Shown here: positions 46,951 to 60,159 of the stretch, in pieces
How positions within the stretch are numbered: position 1 is the stretch's first letter
Layout: the number at the start of each line of letters is the position of its first letter
NCBI GenBank assembly: GCA_030761205.1
Contig: JAULJL010000039.1
Span: forward strand, 7,326,001-7,390,000
Direction of reading: 5' to 3'
DNA: 64,000 nt
Origin: Fremontodendron californicum
Taxonomy: Eukaryota > Streptophyta > Magnoliopsida > Malvales > Malvaceae
Translations under genes and position numbers: made by a program
The notes under the pieces: generated by a model
Told to the model about the DNA's origin: nothing
What the model saw: only the letters and a program-made list of their open reading frames with translations
Database searches by the model: none

Positions 46951-47650
46951 TGATACCGGGATAGTAAAAATGGGATTGTCACAACCCACATACAGCACAC
47001 TCACACAAAGGATAGTTTATGCTCACCACTCTAAGGCACAAAACTTAAGAGATACAGAAGCTGATAACCCACCACTCTAAAGATATAAATGAAATCACCA
47101 CTTTAGAAATACAGAGTTAAGAAAAATAGATCACCACTCACAAGGAGATACAGAATCGAAAATGAGCCAAAAGGCCAAGTCAAAAGACTTTTCATTCAAA
47201 ATTTGGAAATCTGCCAAATACATAGCTGAATGATCAATATATACTTGGAACAACCCTCCAAGTTTAGGAATTAACAAAAATGATAGAATCTAGGCCATAA
47301 TAAATAGCCTTGACAGATAACTAGGCATATACTAAGTAGCACACCATCTTTGACTTTTTGAGATTGCAAATAGACACAATCTGCATAGTTAAACTAAAAA
47401 CAGCCATAACTCATCAGATATAATTCCAATGCATGCAAAACTGTATAATCTGAAAATATCACGTTTTAAATTTGAAAAACCACATATGAGATGCTTATTT
47501 AATCATGCAATGAAGAGATGGAAATTTGGGCTCAAAGTCGGCCCATAGGCTGCTAGTAAACATTGTCTAGAACTTCACCCATTTGACTTGCTATCCTAAA
47601 CTCAAGTAGCCCAATATCATTAAGACCATTTGAGAACACTCTCGTGTCAC
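46951..47650 (-). repeat. Ty3/gypsy 5' LTR (outer boundary uncertain)
   Basis: The inner end is TGATACCGGG on the plus strand, next to the PBS. The sequence beyond is LTR-like, with repeated ACCACTCTAA and AGATACAGA phrases. No matching CCCGGTATCA terminus is visible, so the outer end near 47.65 kb is a guess. The 3' LTR is missing. Confidence 0.5.
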
Positions 47651-49340
47651 TGCACAAGGACTAGTGTCGATGGGATTTTTTGTTTAGACGAAGATGCAAC
47701 ATGCTTCTTTTTTGGTGCCATTTTTACTTATCCCAAATATGTATTTGTCAAAATAAAGTTGATCATAAAAAATTAAACTCATTGGTATTAGATATGTATT
47801 ATGAAATTAAGCTTGGCCTATATGAACATATCACTATAACAGTATGTACATTAATTAAAAAGTATGTACATTTAGTAAAACTATATGTATATTTTTATAT
47901 TGTGACAAATTCAACCCTAAACCCCAATCAATTAATCTTCGAATCATTTAAAACTACTCTAAAATAACAATTTTGCTAAGAAATACTTTAATAAAATAAG
48001 CCCACTTATATGTACATATAGCATTGTTGTATGCATATTCAACAAAACTATATGTACGTTTCTTAATAGTGACCCAAAAAAAAGGCACTTGACCATAATC
48101 ATCCAAAAACTTACAATAAATCTTAACATTTTCTTACTTTTCTCGGATTATAATAGCTTTATAGAGTTCTCAAAGTTAGCCCCTCATCAACCACAAAAAG
48201 GGGAAAAAGGGAAAAAATGGAGACCTTCAATCCATTAAGTTTATTAATTTGTCTCTAAATTTCTTTGTCAACAGAAATTACCTTTTTCCTTATAGACTTT
48301 GCGATACAGTTTACTAAAATTGCATAGGATTAAAGCAAGATTTTATGACTAACATGCATTCAAAAGGATACATGATGAACAAAACCAACCCTAGTAAAAA
48401 CTGTAGTTCAGTACCACATTACTTGTTTTTCTAGAGCAATATAAGCATGGCCTATCCTAAACAATTGCTACGTTCTAAGGATCATGAATTTGCATTATGA
48501 TTGACAACCAAGTAAAGTAATCCAGATATTAACATTCAAAGGCAGCTCAAGTTAAGCTCAGCTCTATATGTATTGCAATAACATATTGAGGCCAAAGGCA
48601 GATCTCACAATATCCAATCTACCATTTTTGAATAGACTCTAACTCTAGCAAACCTTTGTGAAGATCAACTATGTAAAATAATCAAATCAAACCCAATCAA
48701 TCACTATTTCTCAACTTTGGGGATGACTAAAGAGACGAAGAGGAAAAACCCAAATCTAGTAACCCTTAAGTTCTGACTAAAAATCCCCCAATGGCTCTTT
48801 TTTTAGTTTATTGATAGTCAAAGGTTAAGAATCGCAATTGATTATTCACTTGGAATTAAACCTTCTGCTTAGCTTTAAAACTAAAAGTAGATAAAATATT
48901 ACTACTCTATGTCGAAGAGCAAAGAAAATCTTAAAAATTAAAGCAAAACAAAAAATGGTCAACTTAAAATTCAGCACCACTACAGAATCCAAATTTCGAT
49001 TTTATTTCAACAGATTTCGATCAAAATACTCAAGTCATAAAGAAATTTAGACACTTTGGTTAATAACAGGTAAAAAACCCCGGCAAATATCGTTTCATTC
49101 GTTAAAAAATTTCTAAAAAACCAAAAACAGAATTCAAACAAAGAAATCAAAACCTCCTCAACAATTCAAACCGAATTTAATCAAATTTGACATAATTATA
49201 CAAACTTAGGTTTTTTTCACCCCCAAATTTTTTCAATTCTTTTTCTCGCTAACCAAAGATAATTAAACAAAAACAAAGGGAGAGATTTTACACTACTAAA
49301 TGCATACAACCATTTATAGTACCACATTTATACAAAGATA
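47651..49340. other. Intergenic, no gene supported
   Basis: AT-rich sequence with short frames only (for example 47680-47967 on the plus strand, with no family features). The minus strand from 49340 downward resembles a 5' intron of a plant gene: T-rich, with a phrase like TTGATTTCTTTGTTTGAATTC. No acceptor followed by coding exon is recognised. Confidence 0.4.
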
Positions 49341-49346
49341 TTCTTA

Positions 49347-49640
49347 CCTCACAACGTTTTGCTGTTTGGGAACGAAAGACTGGCCTAGGAACCAAAGACT
49401 GGCTTACAAATTCGCTGCTTGAAGTTGGGGTCGGCAATAGATGGGAGTGGAGGTCGGGACCAAGTTTTGTTGGTCAGGGCAGTAGATGGGAGTGCAGGTA
49501 GGCACCAAGGGTGGCTATTGAGAATGGTTTGGGTGAGAGGGGTATGACAATGGCGTGGAAAGAGAAATGAAGATTTTGAAAGAGAGAGACGGTAGAGTAG
49601 AAAAGTAGGAAAAGTCAAATAGGAATTAAATTAAATTTTA
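49347..49640 (-). other. Possible 5' exon of a minus-strand transcript
   Basis: On the minus strand a CT-rich leader (near 49600) is followed by a Pro/Ser-rich open frame (ATG 49618, stop 49385; contains PPLPSIADPNF) and then a good splice donor, GTGAG|GTAAGAAT at 49347/49346. There is no recognised protein family and the frame closes before the donor, so a noncoding leader exon or relic gene is more likely than a coding gene. Confidence 0.3.
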
Positions 49641-50590
49641 AGGGTATATTGATTTTTAAAATATCTCACTTAACAATTTTTTATTTTTTTATTTTTTTTT
49701 ATAAATTATTCTTATTCATTAGACTTTTAAGTATTTTTTTTTTGTATGACATGTTTTTTTTTAATTTTTCATAAATTTTATCACTAAAATTTAATTTTTT
49801 ATAATTGTAGAACAAAATCTAACAAAAAAAAATTCTTTCAGAACTAAATTATTCATAAAAATATTAAAAATAAAAAACTGACATATTTAATTTTTATTTT
49901 GAAAGCAAAATGCTTGTAATATTATTTTATTACTACTAGTAAATACCAAATATATTGTTAAAAAAAATATATAATTATTTTTGGGTAAATTAAAAAAATA
50001 TACCATCAACAATACAATAATTGTTAAATAGTATAATGAATAAAAATTATTTAAAAAAAAAAATTTATTAAGAATGAAATTGTAAAGACAAAATTACTTT
50101 GATAAAAAAAATTTCTCCTCCCTTTTACTCTTATTTTTTAATTTACTTTTCTAATTAAAAAATAAAATTATCTAAAAATAAAATTTTTTAATTTTAAAAA
50201 ATAGATATTTTAATATTTTAATTAAAAAATTTTAAAAAATTAAAATAATATTTTTAAAATTAAAATTTTTATTTTTTTAAATTTAAAAAAATAAATATTT
50301 AAATATTTTATTTTTAAAATTTATTTTAATTAAAATTTTAAATAAATAATATTTTCTGAACGAGAGAAGAAAAAAAAATGAAATTTTTTTTATTAAGGAT
50401 AATTTTATCTTTATAAATTACAATTTTTTTTTTCTAATAATTTTTAACTTCTTTATTTGTTTCAAATAATTTTTATCTATTAAATTATTTAACAATTATT
50501 TAAATATCAAGAGTATATTTGTTAAATTTACCCACTATTTTTCTCAACGTTTCCCTTACTTTTCTCAAAATGGAAAAACACTGTTACTTT
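49641..50590. other. Very AT-rich spacer upstream of the W2-domain gene
   Basis: Almost pure A/T with runs such as TTAAAATT and AATAAAATT from 49.66 to 50.52 kb. No gene. It separates the possible minus-strand leader from the plus-strand promoter region. Confidence 0.7.
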
Positions 50591-50600
50591 TCATTCTTTA

Positions 50601-50770
50601 CTCTCTCTCTCTCTAATATTATTAAAAGAAAAAAAAAACAATAAATAATAAATTACAAAATCTTTGTCCACAAACTATCAGCTCACTCCTCTCTCTCTCT
50701 CTCTCTCTCAAAAATCTCCCAAATTCAAGAGAGACTTTCCTCTCCTCCGATCCTTTCTTCTTCTTGGTTT
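50601..50770 (+). promoter_or_regulatory. Core promoter/5' UTR region with CT repeats
   Basis: A CTCTCTCTCTCT tract near 50602 and a longer one at about 50689-50710 (10-11 CT units) precede the ATG at 50771. AATAAATAATAAAT lies between them (about 50640-50655) and could serve as a TATA-like element. Pyrimidine-rich leaders of this kind are common in plant housekeeping genes. The exact transcription start cannot be read from sequence. Confidence 0.45.
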
Positions 50771-53700
50771 ATGAGGTACTCTCTTTCTGGATCTTTAATT
50801 TTCTTTTCTTAATCAGAGATCTGTAGTTTTCTTTTGCCAAAACCAAATTGATTCGCGTTTTATTCATCTTTGTTTCATAATTTTGGGATTTTCTTTCGAA
50901 AATTCTTATTTTTCTGCTGTTTGTGTTTTGTTTGTAAAGTTCTTGGTTTGATTCCCTATCATTTCTAAATACATCAATTAAATACAAAAAAGAAAACTTT
51001 GGGATTTGTTTTTTTTTTATATAGTTTTTATGCTTTTCTTGTTGTCAAGACAAAAATGAGTTGTTTTGCAAGAATTGTATTGCCTTGATCCGTAGTTTGT
51101 AATATCTTGCGCTTTTTCGGGAAGCTTTTTTTAGCAATATTTTGAGGGATTGTTCATAAAGCTTTTTTCTTTGAATTTTCATCTGTTGTTTATTTTATCT
51201 TGATTTCATTGAATTAGTTTTCTTCTTTTTTTTTTTTTTGGTCAAAAACTGCCTTTTTCTTTGAGATTTGGTCCTCTGTTTATTAAACTAATATAATAAA
51301 ATATATTTATTAGTGCTTATGCAGGCATACACCTTTCGTGCAATTTTGGTCTAATAAATGTTCAATTTTTATTTTTGATCACTCACTAATCGATTTTAAT
51401 GTTTGTACCTTTGATCTTGGCGTGGATATCTGCAGCTCGAAGGAGAAACCCACTCTTGGGTAAGTTATTTTTTTATTTGCAAGGTGTTCCTTTTGAAGTA
51501 ATAAGCCAAAGTTCATGTCTTTTGGCTGCAAATTTTTTTGGTCTCCTTGTCTATGAACCTTTTTATGCTTTAGTTTCCTAGAAATGAACTACCTCGACTT
51601 TTACTCGAAAATAATAATGGTATGATATTCTTATAGGTAGGAAGTTTGGTCTTTCTGCTAGACATCCTCGTGTTATGTTTAATACCAAAAAAAAAAAAAT
51701 CTGCACCTTTCCTTCTTTCCCTTTAAGAAAATTTGATTTTATTATTCTATAATTCAGGGTTATGTTTATTTGTTTTCATAAATTTGGGGGTTAAAATAGT
51801 AACTTATTTTGTCATTTATGGTTTAGATTGGGGTTGATGCTGAAATTTTTTCGGTTTGACTTCTCAAAACCGAGCCAGTGGACTCGATGCTAACTTGTCT
51901 TTAAAAAACTAATATGCTAACAATATGTGGAAGAACCTTAATAGTGTGTCTGTTTGATGTTCTTTTATGTTATCCTTAATTTGTGCATAAATTTTATTTA
52001 TCTGTTTTGCAGCGGTACGCGGATTAAGACCCGCAAACGGAATATTGCTGCGCCCCATGACCCTGCAGCATTTGCTGATGCAGTGGTCCAGATCTATTTG
52101 GATAATGTTGGTGATCTGGTAAATATCATAATACACAATTTACATATTTTTATTCTAGATTTAAACTTAAGCATGATTCTAGCCTTCTAGTTGGTTATAT
52201 TGAGCTCCCTGATTAAACACTTGCGTTGTGCAGGAACTTATTGCCAAGAACATTGAATCTTCAGACCTTAACTTCTCAAGATACGGTGACACCTTCTTTG
52301 AGGTAAACTTCTTTCTTTCATAATGAAAATATCAACGTTTTAATGTTTTCCTTTTAAAGGAAAACATTTGATTGCTATCTGCTATTTCGTTGGATCTTTA
52401 GATCATGCATTAAGAACGATGATCTACTTGGAAAATTAGATACGGGATTCCTCTCACCATTGTGGTGTATGCATGCCAGGTGGTTATTGGGTTGATGTTT
52501 CGAGGCTAACACTTGATCTACCTACTATGCATGCCTAGAGGTTTGACAGAAGCATCAAGTTTCTAAGTAAAACTTGGTACTGGTAAAGACCATATTAAAA
52601 AAACTTGACAAAACTCTTTTCCCTAAACTCGATTGTTGTGTTCCTCCAAATTCTTGGCTTAAGCATCTGCTAGAATTTTAAAGAGTGTCCTTTTCATAGT
52701 TTCTGCTTGTTTTCATGCTAATTTTCTTTAGTTAGGTTGACAAGTAGTTGTCTTATAAGATAACCTTTTGCAATTGGCCTATCTACATTTACCTTGCCTT
52801 CTCATTCTTTCACACTTAGAATTAACTAATTTTGCATAAGGGCCTAAAAATCTTTTAATAAGAAAATGTTAAAGCTAGATATTCCTTATGTTTGGCCAAA
52901 TTATGAAGTTCTTCAAATCTGTGTGGTTCTAATTGCTTGTTTTCCCCCTTTTCCCTTGGTGAAAATTAGTTATACTGCTTTGAATCGATCTAAATTGGCA
53001 ATTGCAGGTTGTTTTCACTGGAGGCCGCACACAACCAGGCACAGTTAAATCTGATGAGGGGGAGCGCCACCCTTACTCTATCATAGAGTGTGAGGCTAAA
53101 CGTGAAGCCATTTTGCCATCTGTAATCTACATACAGAAAATCTTGCGCCGAAGGCCTTTTCTGATAAAGAATCTTGAAAATGTTATGCGAAGATTCTTGC
53201 AGTCCTTGGAGCTTTTTGAGGAAAATGAAAGTAAGAAGCTCGCAATTTTCACAGCACTTGCTTTCTCCCAGAAGCTATCAGGGCTGCCACCTGAGACTGT
53301 GTTCCAGCCACTGCTCAAGGATAATCTTGTGGCAAAAGGGCTAGTTCTTTCATTCATAACAGACTTCTTCAAGGAGTATCTAGTGGATAATAAACTTGAG
53401 GATTTAATTTCAATTCTTAAGCGAGGGAAAATGGAGGACAATCTTCTGGATTTTTTACCATCCGCAAAGCGATCTGATGAAAGTTTCTCTGAGCATTTCA
53501 CGTAAGTTCTCTGGTTAGTGATAGAGGAACTATGTAATTTATAATTTCCCTGCTTGTCCTTATTTTCTGAGATTCTATAACATACACATCTTCTGGAGTT
53601 GGAGAAATTCTTAATATCATTGATAATTGATCTGCATTTGATTTTCGAATTTATATTAGAATTGGAGATCAAAAGTTTTGCTTTTGGTGGAAAGGATCAT

Positions 53701-56700
53701 ACCTTTGTTGGGTTTGATATTTGGTGAATTGTACTTGAATTTGGACGTAGTAGTGAAATTAGCGGAAAGAAACAAGAGACATAAAGAATAGGATTGCCAA
53801 ATATAATTTGAGGCATAGTTTTTATTGATTGAAACAAGTATTTGCATGTTTTTGACAATACCACTGGTAGGTTCTAGAAATATTAAATGTATTAATAACT
53901 TGAGTGTTATTCATAATTGTCTGAGATAATTGAACCTTTCTTGATTGTGAGTTTCATGTGATTAAGTACATATGTTGATGTCTAATACCATCGTTAATAT
54001 CGAATTAGGGTGTGTTGGTATGCAGAACAATGGACTGGATAGAATAAGAATCAGTAGATGAGATATGTCAGTGGATAGGATTAACTGATATTATCCTATC
54101 CTATGTTTAGCGTGTAAAAAATCATGAGTTCAAGACTAGGATAGGATAATTTTTATCCTATACCTTGTTTTATCTATACAAGATTAAGGGTAGGATAGGA
54201 TGATTTTGTGTCATTGGCCAAAATTACCCTTCCTTAAATTAAATATAATTTAAATTTATAATTTTATGGTTTTGAATATAATTTAAAATTATAATTTTCA
54301 CCATTAAGAGGTAGATTGATTTTTTTTAAAAAAAAAAAGTGTTATTTTATCAAACATATATTTTCACTCAAGTTTCCCCTTTTTTGTTTACTTTTTACTT
54401 TCTGCTTATCCTTTTCTTTTCTTTTCTTTTCTTGTCTTTTTCTTTTTTCCTTTATTTTTCTTCCCTTGATATTGGGGCTAGCCGCCAGACAGGGAGGGTT
54501 GTCTGAAGGGCTAGATCTGGCCTTTCACCATGGCAGTTGGAGCCACCCAATGGCCTGAGAGGGCTAGGGGCAAGGGGCCATGGGCCAGATTTGGTTGCTC
54601 CTAGCATTGATATGGCGCCAGGAACTCCATTCCGTCCCACCTTGGCCGAGTCTGATGCAGAAAGGGACTCAAGCCCCCTTTGCCGACCTAAACCTAGGTC
54701 AGCGGTGGTGGTAGGAAAGGGAAGGAAGAAAAGAATAGATGGAAGAAAAAAAATAGAAGAAAAAAAAAGGTGGCACTTAGGCTGGCCAACCAAGAAATGA
54801 CATGTGGCACTCTATACTGGTTTAAATCAAGTTCTTATGCAACTTTTAGGGGTAAAATAGAAAATATGAAAATAGATCATCCTACCCTATTAATCCTCTC
54901 ATTTTCAAAGGATTGAGTTAGCCGATAGTAGAAGGGTAACTCATCCTATTTGCAATCCCATCCTTCCTTTGAAGTGAACATAAAACTAGGCATAGGATGA
55001 TTTGTTTTTGGGCATCTATTCATCATCCAGCACATCCAATGTACTCTTAGTTAAATATGATCATGACAATGTTACAATGTGTGGTATCTTTGGATTTGCA
55101 AGTGAATTCATCCTGTGTCTTTCTATATATCATGTTTCTTGACTGTTTTGAAACTTATTCATGCCTAATTATGTTGATTTTCAGCAAGGCAGGGTTGGTG
55201 CCCTTGGTCGAATACAATGAGAAAAAAATATTTGAGGTAAAATTGAAGGAAATGAAGTCGGCTTTGACAACCCAGATAGCAGAGGAATCTGATATATCTG
55301 AAGTCATTGAAACGGTCAAACAACGTGTTAAAGATGCTAAATTACCTGATATTGAGGTTGTACGAATTTTGTGGGATGTAATAATGGATGCTGTTCAGTG
55401 GTCTGGAAAGAACCAGCAGCAAAATGCCAATTCAGCTTTGCGACAGGTAATACATTTTGTCTGTTGACATTCTTTTCCTTTACCCTTGTTCGATGGAAAC
55501 TCAATGTATCCCAGGAGATGCAGGCATTTAGCAACACAATAACATAATGGGCCAAACCCCAATAAGTAGATGCATGCCTGGCTTTTGTCTAAAGCAAAAT
55601 GAAATGAATCTACCAGTATCGAACATTTTGAGAACAGGTTCATAATTGCTAAGACACATGCATTCAGGAAATTACTTTATCCCACATTTGTTGCAAATAT
55701 GTAAGAAAAATTATCAGAAAAAAGCACTATAAAGGAGGATGCTAACTGCAATCTTGTTGCAAAAGGACAGTAAATATGTTGAATCTCTTGCAAATAATAA
55801 AGATTCTGTAATAATATATGATCTACTGATGATTCATGAACGATGAAGTGTTCATGCTTTTGATCTGTTCTCTTTGGTTTTGTCTTTTTTTTTTTTTTGG
55901 TTAAAAATAACTCGTGTGCATGTGTGAGGGATGTGGATGCAGCTACCTTTCTCAGTGACTCATGCATATTTTACTTTCTCCTAGCACTTGATTTAATTTA
56001 TTTGGGTCTGGAAGGGGTATTGGTGTTGGGTAGTGAGAAGGAATTGGGAAAGAACAACAACCTGTTTATTATAAAACAATCTTTTGGATGTCAATTCCTT
56101 CACTTGGCTTCAGGTAAGAAACTTGGAGTGGCCGACTTCCTGAGACTGCAATCTAAGGAAGAAGGTTATGCGAGAATTGATGCTTATAGACATATTTTGA
56201 CCAATTAATAAATTTATTGTGGTTTAGATTGTTGAGTATGAATACTAGTACATGCTAGGTTGGTCGTTACTTGAATGGTAACATCTTTAGTTGTATTTCA
56301 CATCTTGTAATTCTACAGTTTAGTTAATACTATTGGTTTGGTATCTGTTAGTGCCTGGTCTTAGCTCTGTTATATCGAGCACTTTTATGGTTCATTGCTT
56401 TTTGATACTAGTTTATCTCACTTCAGCAATAGTCCTTTTGCTAATTAGGGACAATGGTGGTCGGCTTTCGTGGTTTAGCTCCTTTCTTACATTACGTTTG
56501 GTTCGTTGAATGGATCAACGAATCGAAAGATAATGACATAACTATTCGGTAGGAATGAAATAGAAAGAAATAAGTATTATATAGTTTGATTGGTTGAATT
56601 AAATAAAAGAGGAATAGTATTAAAATATTTGATTGATTAAAATGATGTTAAGAAATATGTAAAGAATAAATATAAAATAATTATTTTATCCTTGTTACAA

Positions 56701-59404
56701 ATAATAATTTATTTATAAAATCAAACTTATTATTCTAATATTTTAAATAAAACATTATTAACATTTAAAATATTATATTAAAACTATTATTTAAAAGTAT
56801 TTTATTATATTATATGTAAACAAATATTTATAAATTATATTTTAATATATTATATTTATAAATGATATTAAAAATAATATTATAATATATTATATTTAGA
56901 AATAATATTTTCAGTAGATTTTAATTTTAATAATATTTAAAAATATTTTAATATTTTATATTTAAAAATAATATATATAATATTAAAAAATTCTTTCTAT
57001 AAATACTCAAAATTTTATCTCTCCTCATTTTTTTCCTATACTCTCTCTCTACCTTACTCCTCTCACTCATTCTCTCACTACAAATGAATGTGATTCATCT
57101 TGTTATCATTTTCCGGAAACCACCTTGAATCCCAATTTTCGGCGGGTGGCATGGCCGCCAGCCCCAGTCAGTCGCTGTCCTTTTCACTCCGAAATTTTAT
57201 CATAAATAGATCTTCGCCACCTCTCTTTGATTCTCCAGTTAGTTTTTCCTAAATCAACTCCTAAGAGTGTAAATCTCATCCTAACCCCAAGGCAAAAAAT
57301 CTCAAAACTCCACCTTTTGTCGCTGTTTAGGGTCTGGTTTTTAAGTATGTTTTTCCCTTCCCTTTGATTGTTCTTTCCGCCAAATTTTAAGATCTGATGC
57401 TCCTAAAACTACCCTAACTCGAAATCTTAGGAGAGAAAATCTCACTCCTTTTTTTTTTTTTTGCATTTTTTTTATATGTTTGTGTTACTTTCTCATATTT
57501 TCTGAGGAAGATGCTGAATTTTATAATTTTTTAAAATTTTTTATTTTTTTTCATTGTTTTCTCTCTTCGATGGGCTAGCCGACCGGTCTTCTGTCTCCGC
57601 TAGCTCCATCTCCCTCTCCTTCCCTTTCTCCTTCCCTCATTTCTTCTCTCCCGAACCCCTATAACTTTTTTTGCAAAAAATTGTCCTGTTTTTGTTAAGG
57701 GTAAAATGGCACTAATTTTTTTTTTTTTTACTATTCCATGCAAACTCCTAATAGCCATTCTTGGGTCTCACCAAAGAATGACTATTACGGACTGACATGA
57801 AATAAGGTGGGAATGGCCATTCTTCCAACTAAATAACTGTTCTACTATAGAGCATGGAATAAGGCTTGAATGGAATCCCCATTTACGCGAACCAAACATA
57901 GCATTAGTGTTTTCTTGGAAGTTTATTTGATTCGTTCGAGAGGTTGGATGGATACCTGGTTTAAATCGATGAGTGAAGTGTAGAAGTACTCATTTTGCAG
58001 AATTTTATGCATATGTTTGCAGTTGTGTGAAGCTTCTAAAGTAACTTTTTTTTTTATTGAAAAGATTCTAAAGTAAAGTGCTGGCTCAAATTGGTTATTT
58101 TTTAGGCACCTTCCCAAACTTTGATTATTTTCTACTTGAATGAATAACTATCTGACATGTGCTTAAGTTCAGCCGTTATCATTTCCCACATATGCCAAAT
58201 TTCAATAGGGTACCCTGCCCCATTAAATTCTCATACTTGCCCTGTTTTTTTAAGACGCCTGCCCAGACTTTGTTTATGTTCCACATCAATGCATTACTAT
58301 CTGATCGAGCATAAGTTAAAATAGCTTTCTAGAAGTAATGACTTGTTAGGAATTTTTGGATAACTATATGCTAAATTATTAGTTGTCATTTTGAGAATAA
58401 AAACTGGACTAAATTGTTGATTGGGATGGCTTTTCATGATAAAGGTCAAAACATGGGCAAAGCTGTTAAATTCCTTCTGCACCAGTGGAAAACTTGAGCT
58501 GGAACTTATGTATAAAGTTCAGATGCAATGCTATGAGGATGCGAAATTGATGAAGCTATTCCCTGAGATTGTGAGGTCTCTCTATGACCAGGATGTCCTT
58601 GTGGAAGACACCATTCGTCACTGGTTCAGCAAGGGAACAAACCCGAAGGGCAGGTATGTTTTCATTTCATATTTGATGTCATATCATTGAGAAGTACGAT
58701 GTATAATCAGTGGTTCTGCTTAGCACTTGAGCGACTGCTGGGAACATATAGCAACGAATCTGAGTACTGAATTCTCACTATTTGAGTTAAGGTGAAGATT
58801 CGCCATTTTTATGTGAAAATGAAGGCTAGGCCAATTTCTGTATCATCCAAAGCCACTTGTTGAGGTCATAAAAGGGAATAATCCACCTTGTCTTTTTTTC
58901 TTAATGCTATAAATATCTATGTTGCTCCGACTCTTCATTTTTTTAGAAGTACTTATGTAAGACATCCGTATCCGACACATATCCGGACATGGGTATGGAG
59001 ATATGACCTTTAAAATACATGAAAAACTTAGAAAAATTAAACCTACTTGTGTCGGACATACTTGTATCCGACAAATACTTGTATCCGACACACACACCCG
59101 AGTTCGAGTAACATAGATAAATATTGCTTAGGAGTTTGCTGGATCTGTGTTTGTATGTGTGAGAGAGTTGGGAGCTATTAACCAAGTAAATAACCATTTT
59201 TATTACTGTCTTTTTCTCATTTTGGAACCCAAGATTATTATACTTGTTTTTTTCCTATTGAAATTTCTTTTCCTCACCCATATTACATTCCTTTTGTTTC
59301 TATATTGTCTTTTAGAATGTACTGGATATTATTGCAGGCAAACCTTTGTGAAGGCACTGGAGCCCTTCGTGCATTGGCTGGAGGAAGCAGAGGAAGAGGA
59401 ATAA
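50771..59404 (+). CDS. BZW2: eIF5-mimic / BZW-type W2-domain protein, 8 exons, 411 aa
   Basis: Coding exons: 50771-50775, 51436-51459, 52013-52118, 52234-52302, 53008-53501, 55185-55446, 58445-58653, 59338-59404. They total 1236 bases, keep frame throughout, and all introns are GT-AG. The protein begins MSSKEKPTLGGTRIKTRKRN and ends WLEEAEEEE. Residues about 15-240 form the N-terminal helical (ARM/MIF4G-like) part, including YIQKILRRRPFLIKNLENVM. Residues about 250-405 form the W2/eIF5C domain with the acidic-aromatic boxes (MKLFPEIVRSLYDQDVL, ALEPFVHWLEEAEEEE). In animals 5MP/BZW proteins bind eIF2 and eIF3 and compete with eIF5, tightening start-codon choice. The plant role is inferred; it should act in the cytosol. 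Length equals plant orthologues known to me (411 aa). The first exon supplies only ATG plus two bases and the second is 24 bases, so simple gene prediction could miss the start. Introns 5-7 contain transposon insertions but the gene looks intact. Confidence 0.96.
54008..55046. mobile_element. PIF/Harbinger-like non-autonomous element in intron 5
   Basis: A 1039-bp segment is flanked by TTA (54005-54007 and 55047-55049). The ends are related: GGGTGTGTTGGTATGCAG on the left, and GAGTACATTGGATGTGCTGG on the right read in reverse. TTA duplications and GGGTGTGTTTGG-like termini are typical of Harbinger/Tourist elements. No transposase is seen; an inner GC-richer stretch (54470-54750) has short frames only. 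Confidence 0.7.
56495..57901. mobile_element. 1.4-kb element with inverted ends in intron 6
   Basis: The left end has CGTTTGGTTCG (56495) and the right end CGAACCAAACATAG (to 57901), an inverted pair, with subterminal AATGG on both sides. CATTA borders both ends (56490-56494 and 57902-57906), giving a possible 5-bp duplication; a 3-bp TTA duplication is also possible, so the superfamily is unresolved. The interior is AT-rich (56570-57000) followed by CT- and GC-richer DNA. No transposase is seen. Confidence 0.6.
58917..59116. mobile_element. 200-bp hAT-like MITE in intron 7
   Basis: The ends are CTATGTTGCTCCGACTC and, in reverse, CTATGTTACTCGAACTC. An 8-bp ATAAATAT duplication flanks it (58909-58916 and 59117-59124). 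The interior contains several copies of the TCCGACACAT phrase. Eight-base duplications point to hAT. Confidence 0.8.
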
Positions 59405-59565
59405 GCACGACCGAACAATACTAGTGTGTGATCAACCTTGTACTTGTTCCTTGTTTTTATTAGCTATCTGTTGCTGAGACAATCAAACTCATAATTACCA
59501 GATCCTTTGACATTTGTTGTGCCTGTTAAACATGTGATAGCTAAAATTGATGGATTGATATTTTT

Positions 59566-59571
59566 AATAAA
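59566..59571 (+). terminator. Poly(A) signal AATAAA of the W2-domain gene
   Basis: AATAAA lies about 160 bases after the stop codon in a T-rich setting. Use as the actual signal is inferred. Confidence 0.45.
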
Positions 59572-59804
59572 CAATGTGGCTTTTGTACTATTACTATATC
59601 TACAGGCAGATGGCTCTTGAGCACGTGCCTTTGGTTCAACTCAGCAATTTTCTAATTGCTCTGGGTGATTTAGGAGTATGCTTTAGAGATTTGCTTTGCA
59701 GGTGATTTTAGAATTTGGATTTTGCTAAGCATGCATGCTTTACAGATACTGTCTGGCCATGCTAGTTAAGGAATGGTTAATTTCGTACTTTGATAACAGG
59801 AAGA

Positions 59805-59807
<3 letters not shown>

Positions 59808-59888
<81 letters not shown>
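59808..59888. repeat. (AT)n followed by (TG)n microsatellite
   Basis: About 33 AT units run to 59873, followed by about 7 TG units. Likely length-variable. Confidence 0.95.
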
Positions 59889-60159
59889 AACAACTTTGAA
59901 ATTAATAAATAGGTATGGTGGAAGTTTTTAAATTTCTTTGTAATGGAGACTTTGAGGGTTGAAACTTGAAAGCTGTTCAACTATATCCGTTTTAAGAACT
60001 TGTGCCCAATAAGATTGCTCGTCTGAATTTTCATTCATAATCACCTGTTAATTGTTCACAGTATCTTGAATTTAAACTTGTAAGCTTCAAAGATCCTTCA
60101 AAACTTAAATCCAAGATTTAGTCGAATTGGTTTATGCAGTTACTTAAAGTGGTATTTAA
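59889..60159. other. Intergenic, nothing recognised
   Basis: Unique-looking AT-rich DNA. No gene or clear repeat was recognised. Confidence 0.5.

Noticed and set aside
53127..53672. 181-codon minus-strand frame
   Set aside because: It is antisense to exon 5 of the W2-domain gene.
54316..54800. Overlapping frames in intron 5 as a nested gene
   Set aside because: They sit within a TTA-flanked non-autonomous element, overlap on both strands and show low complexity.
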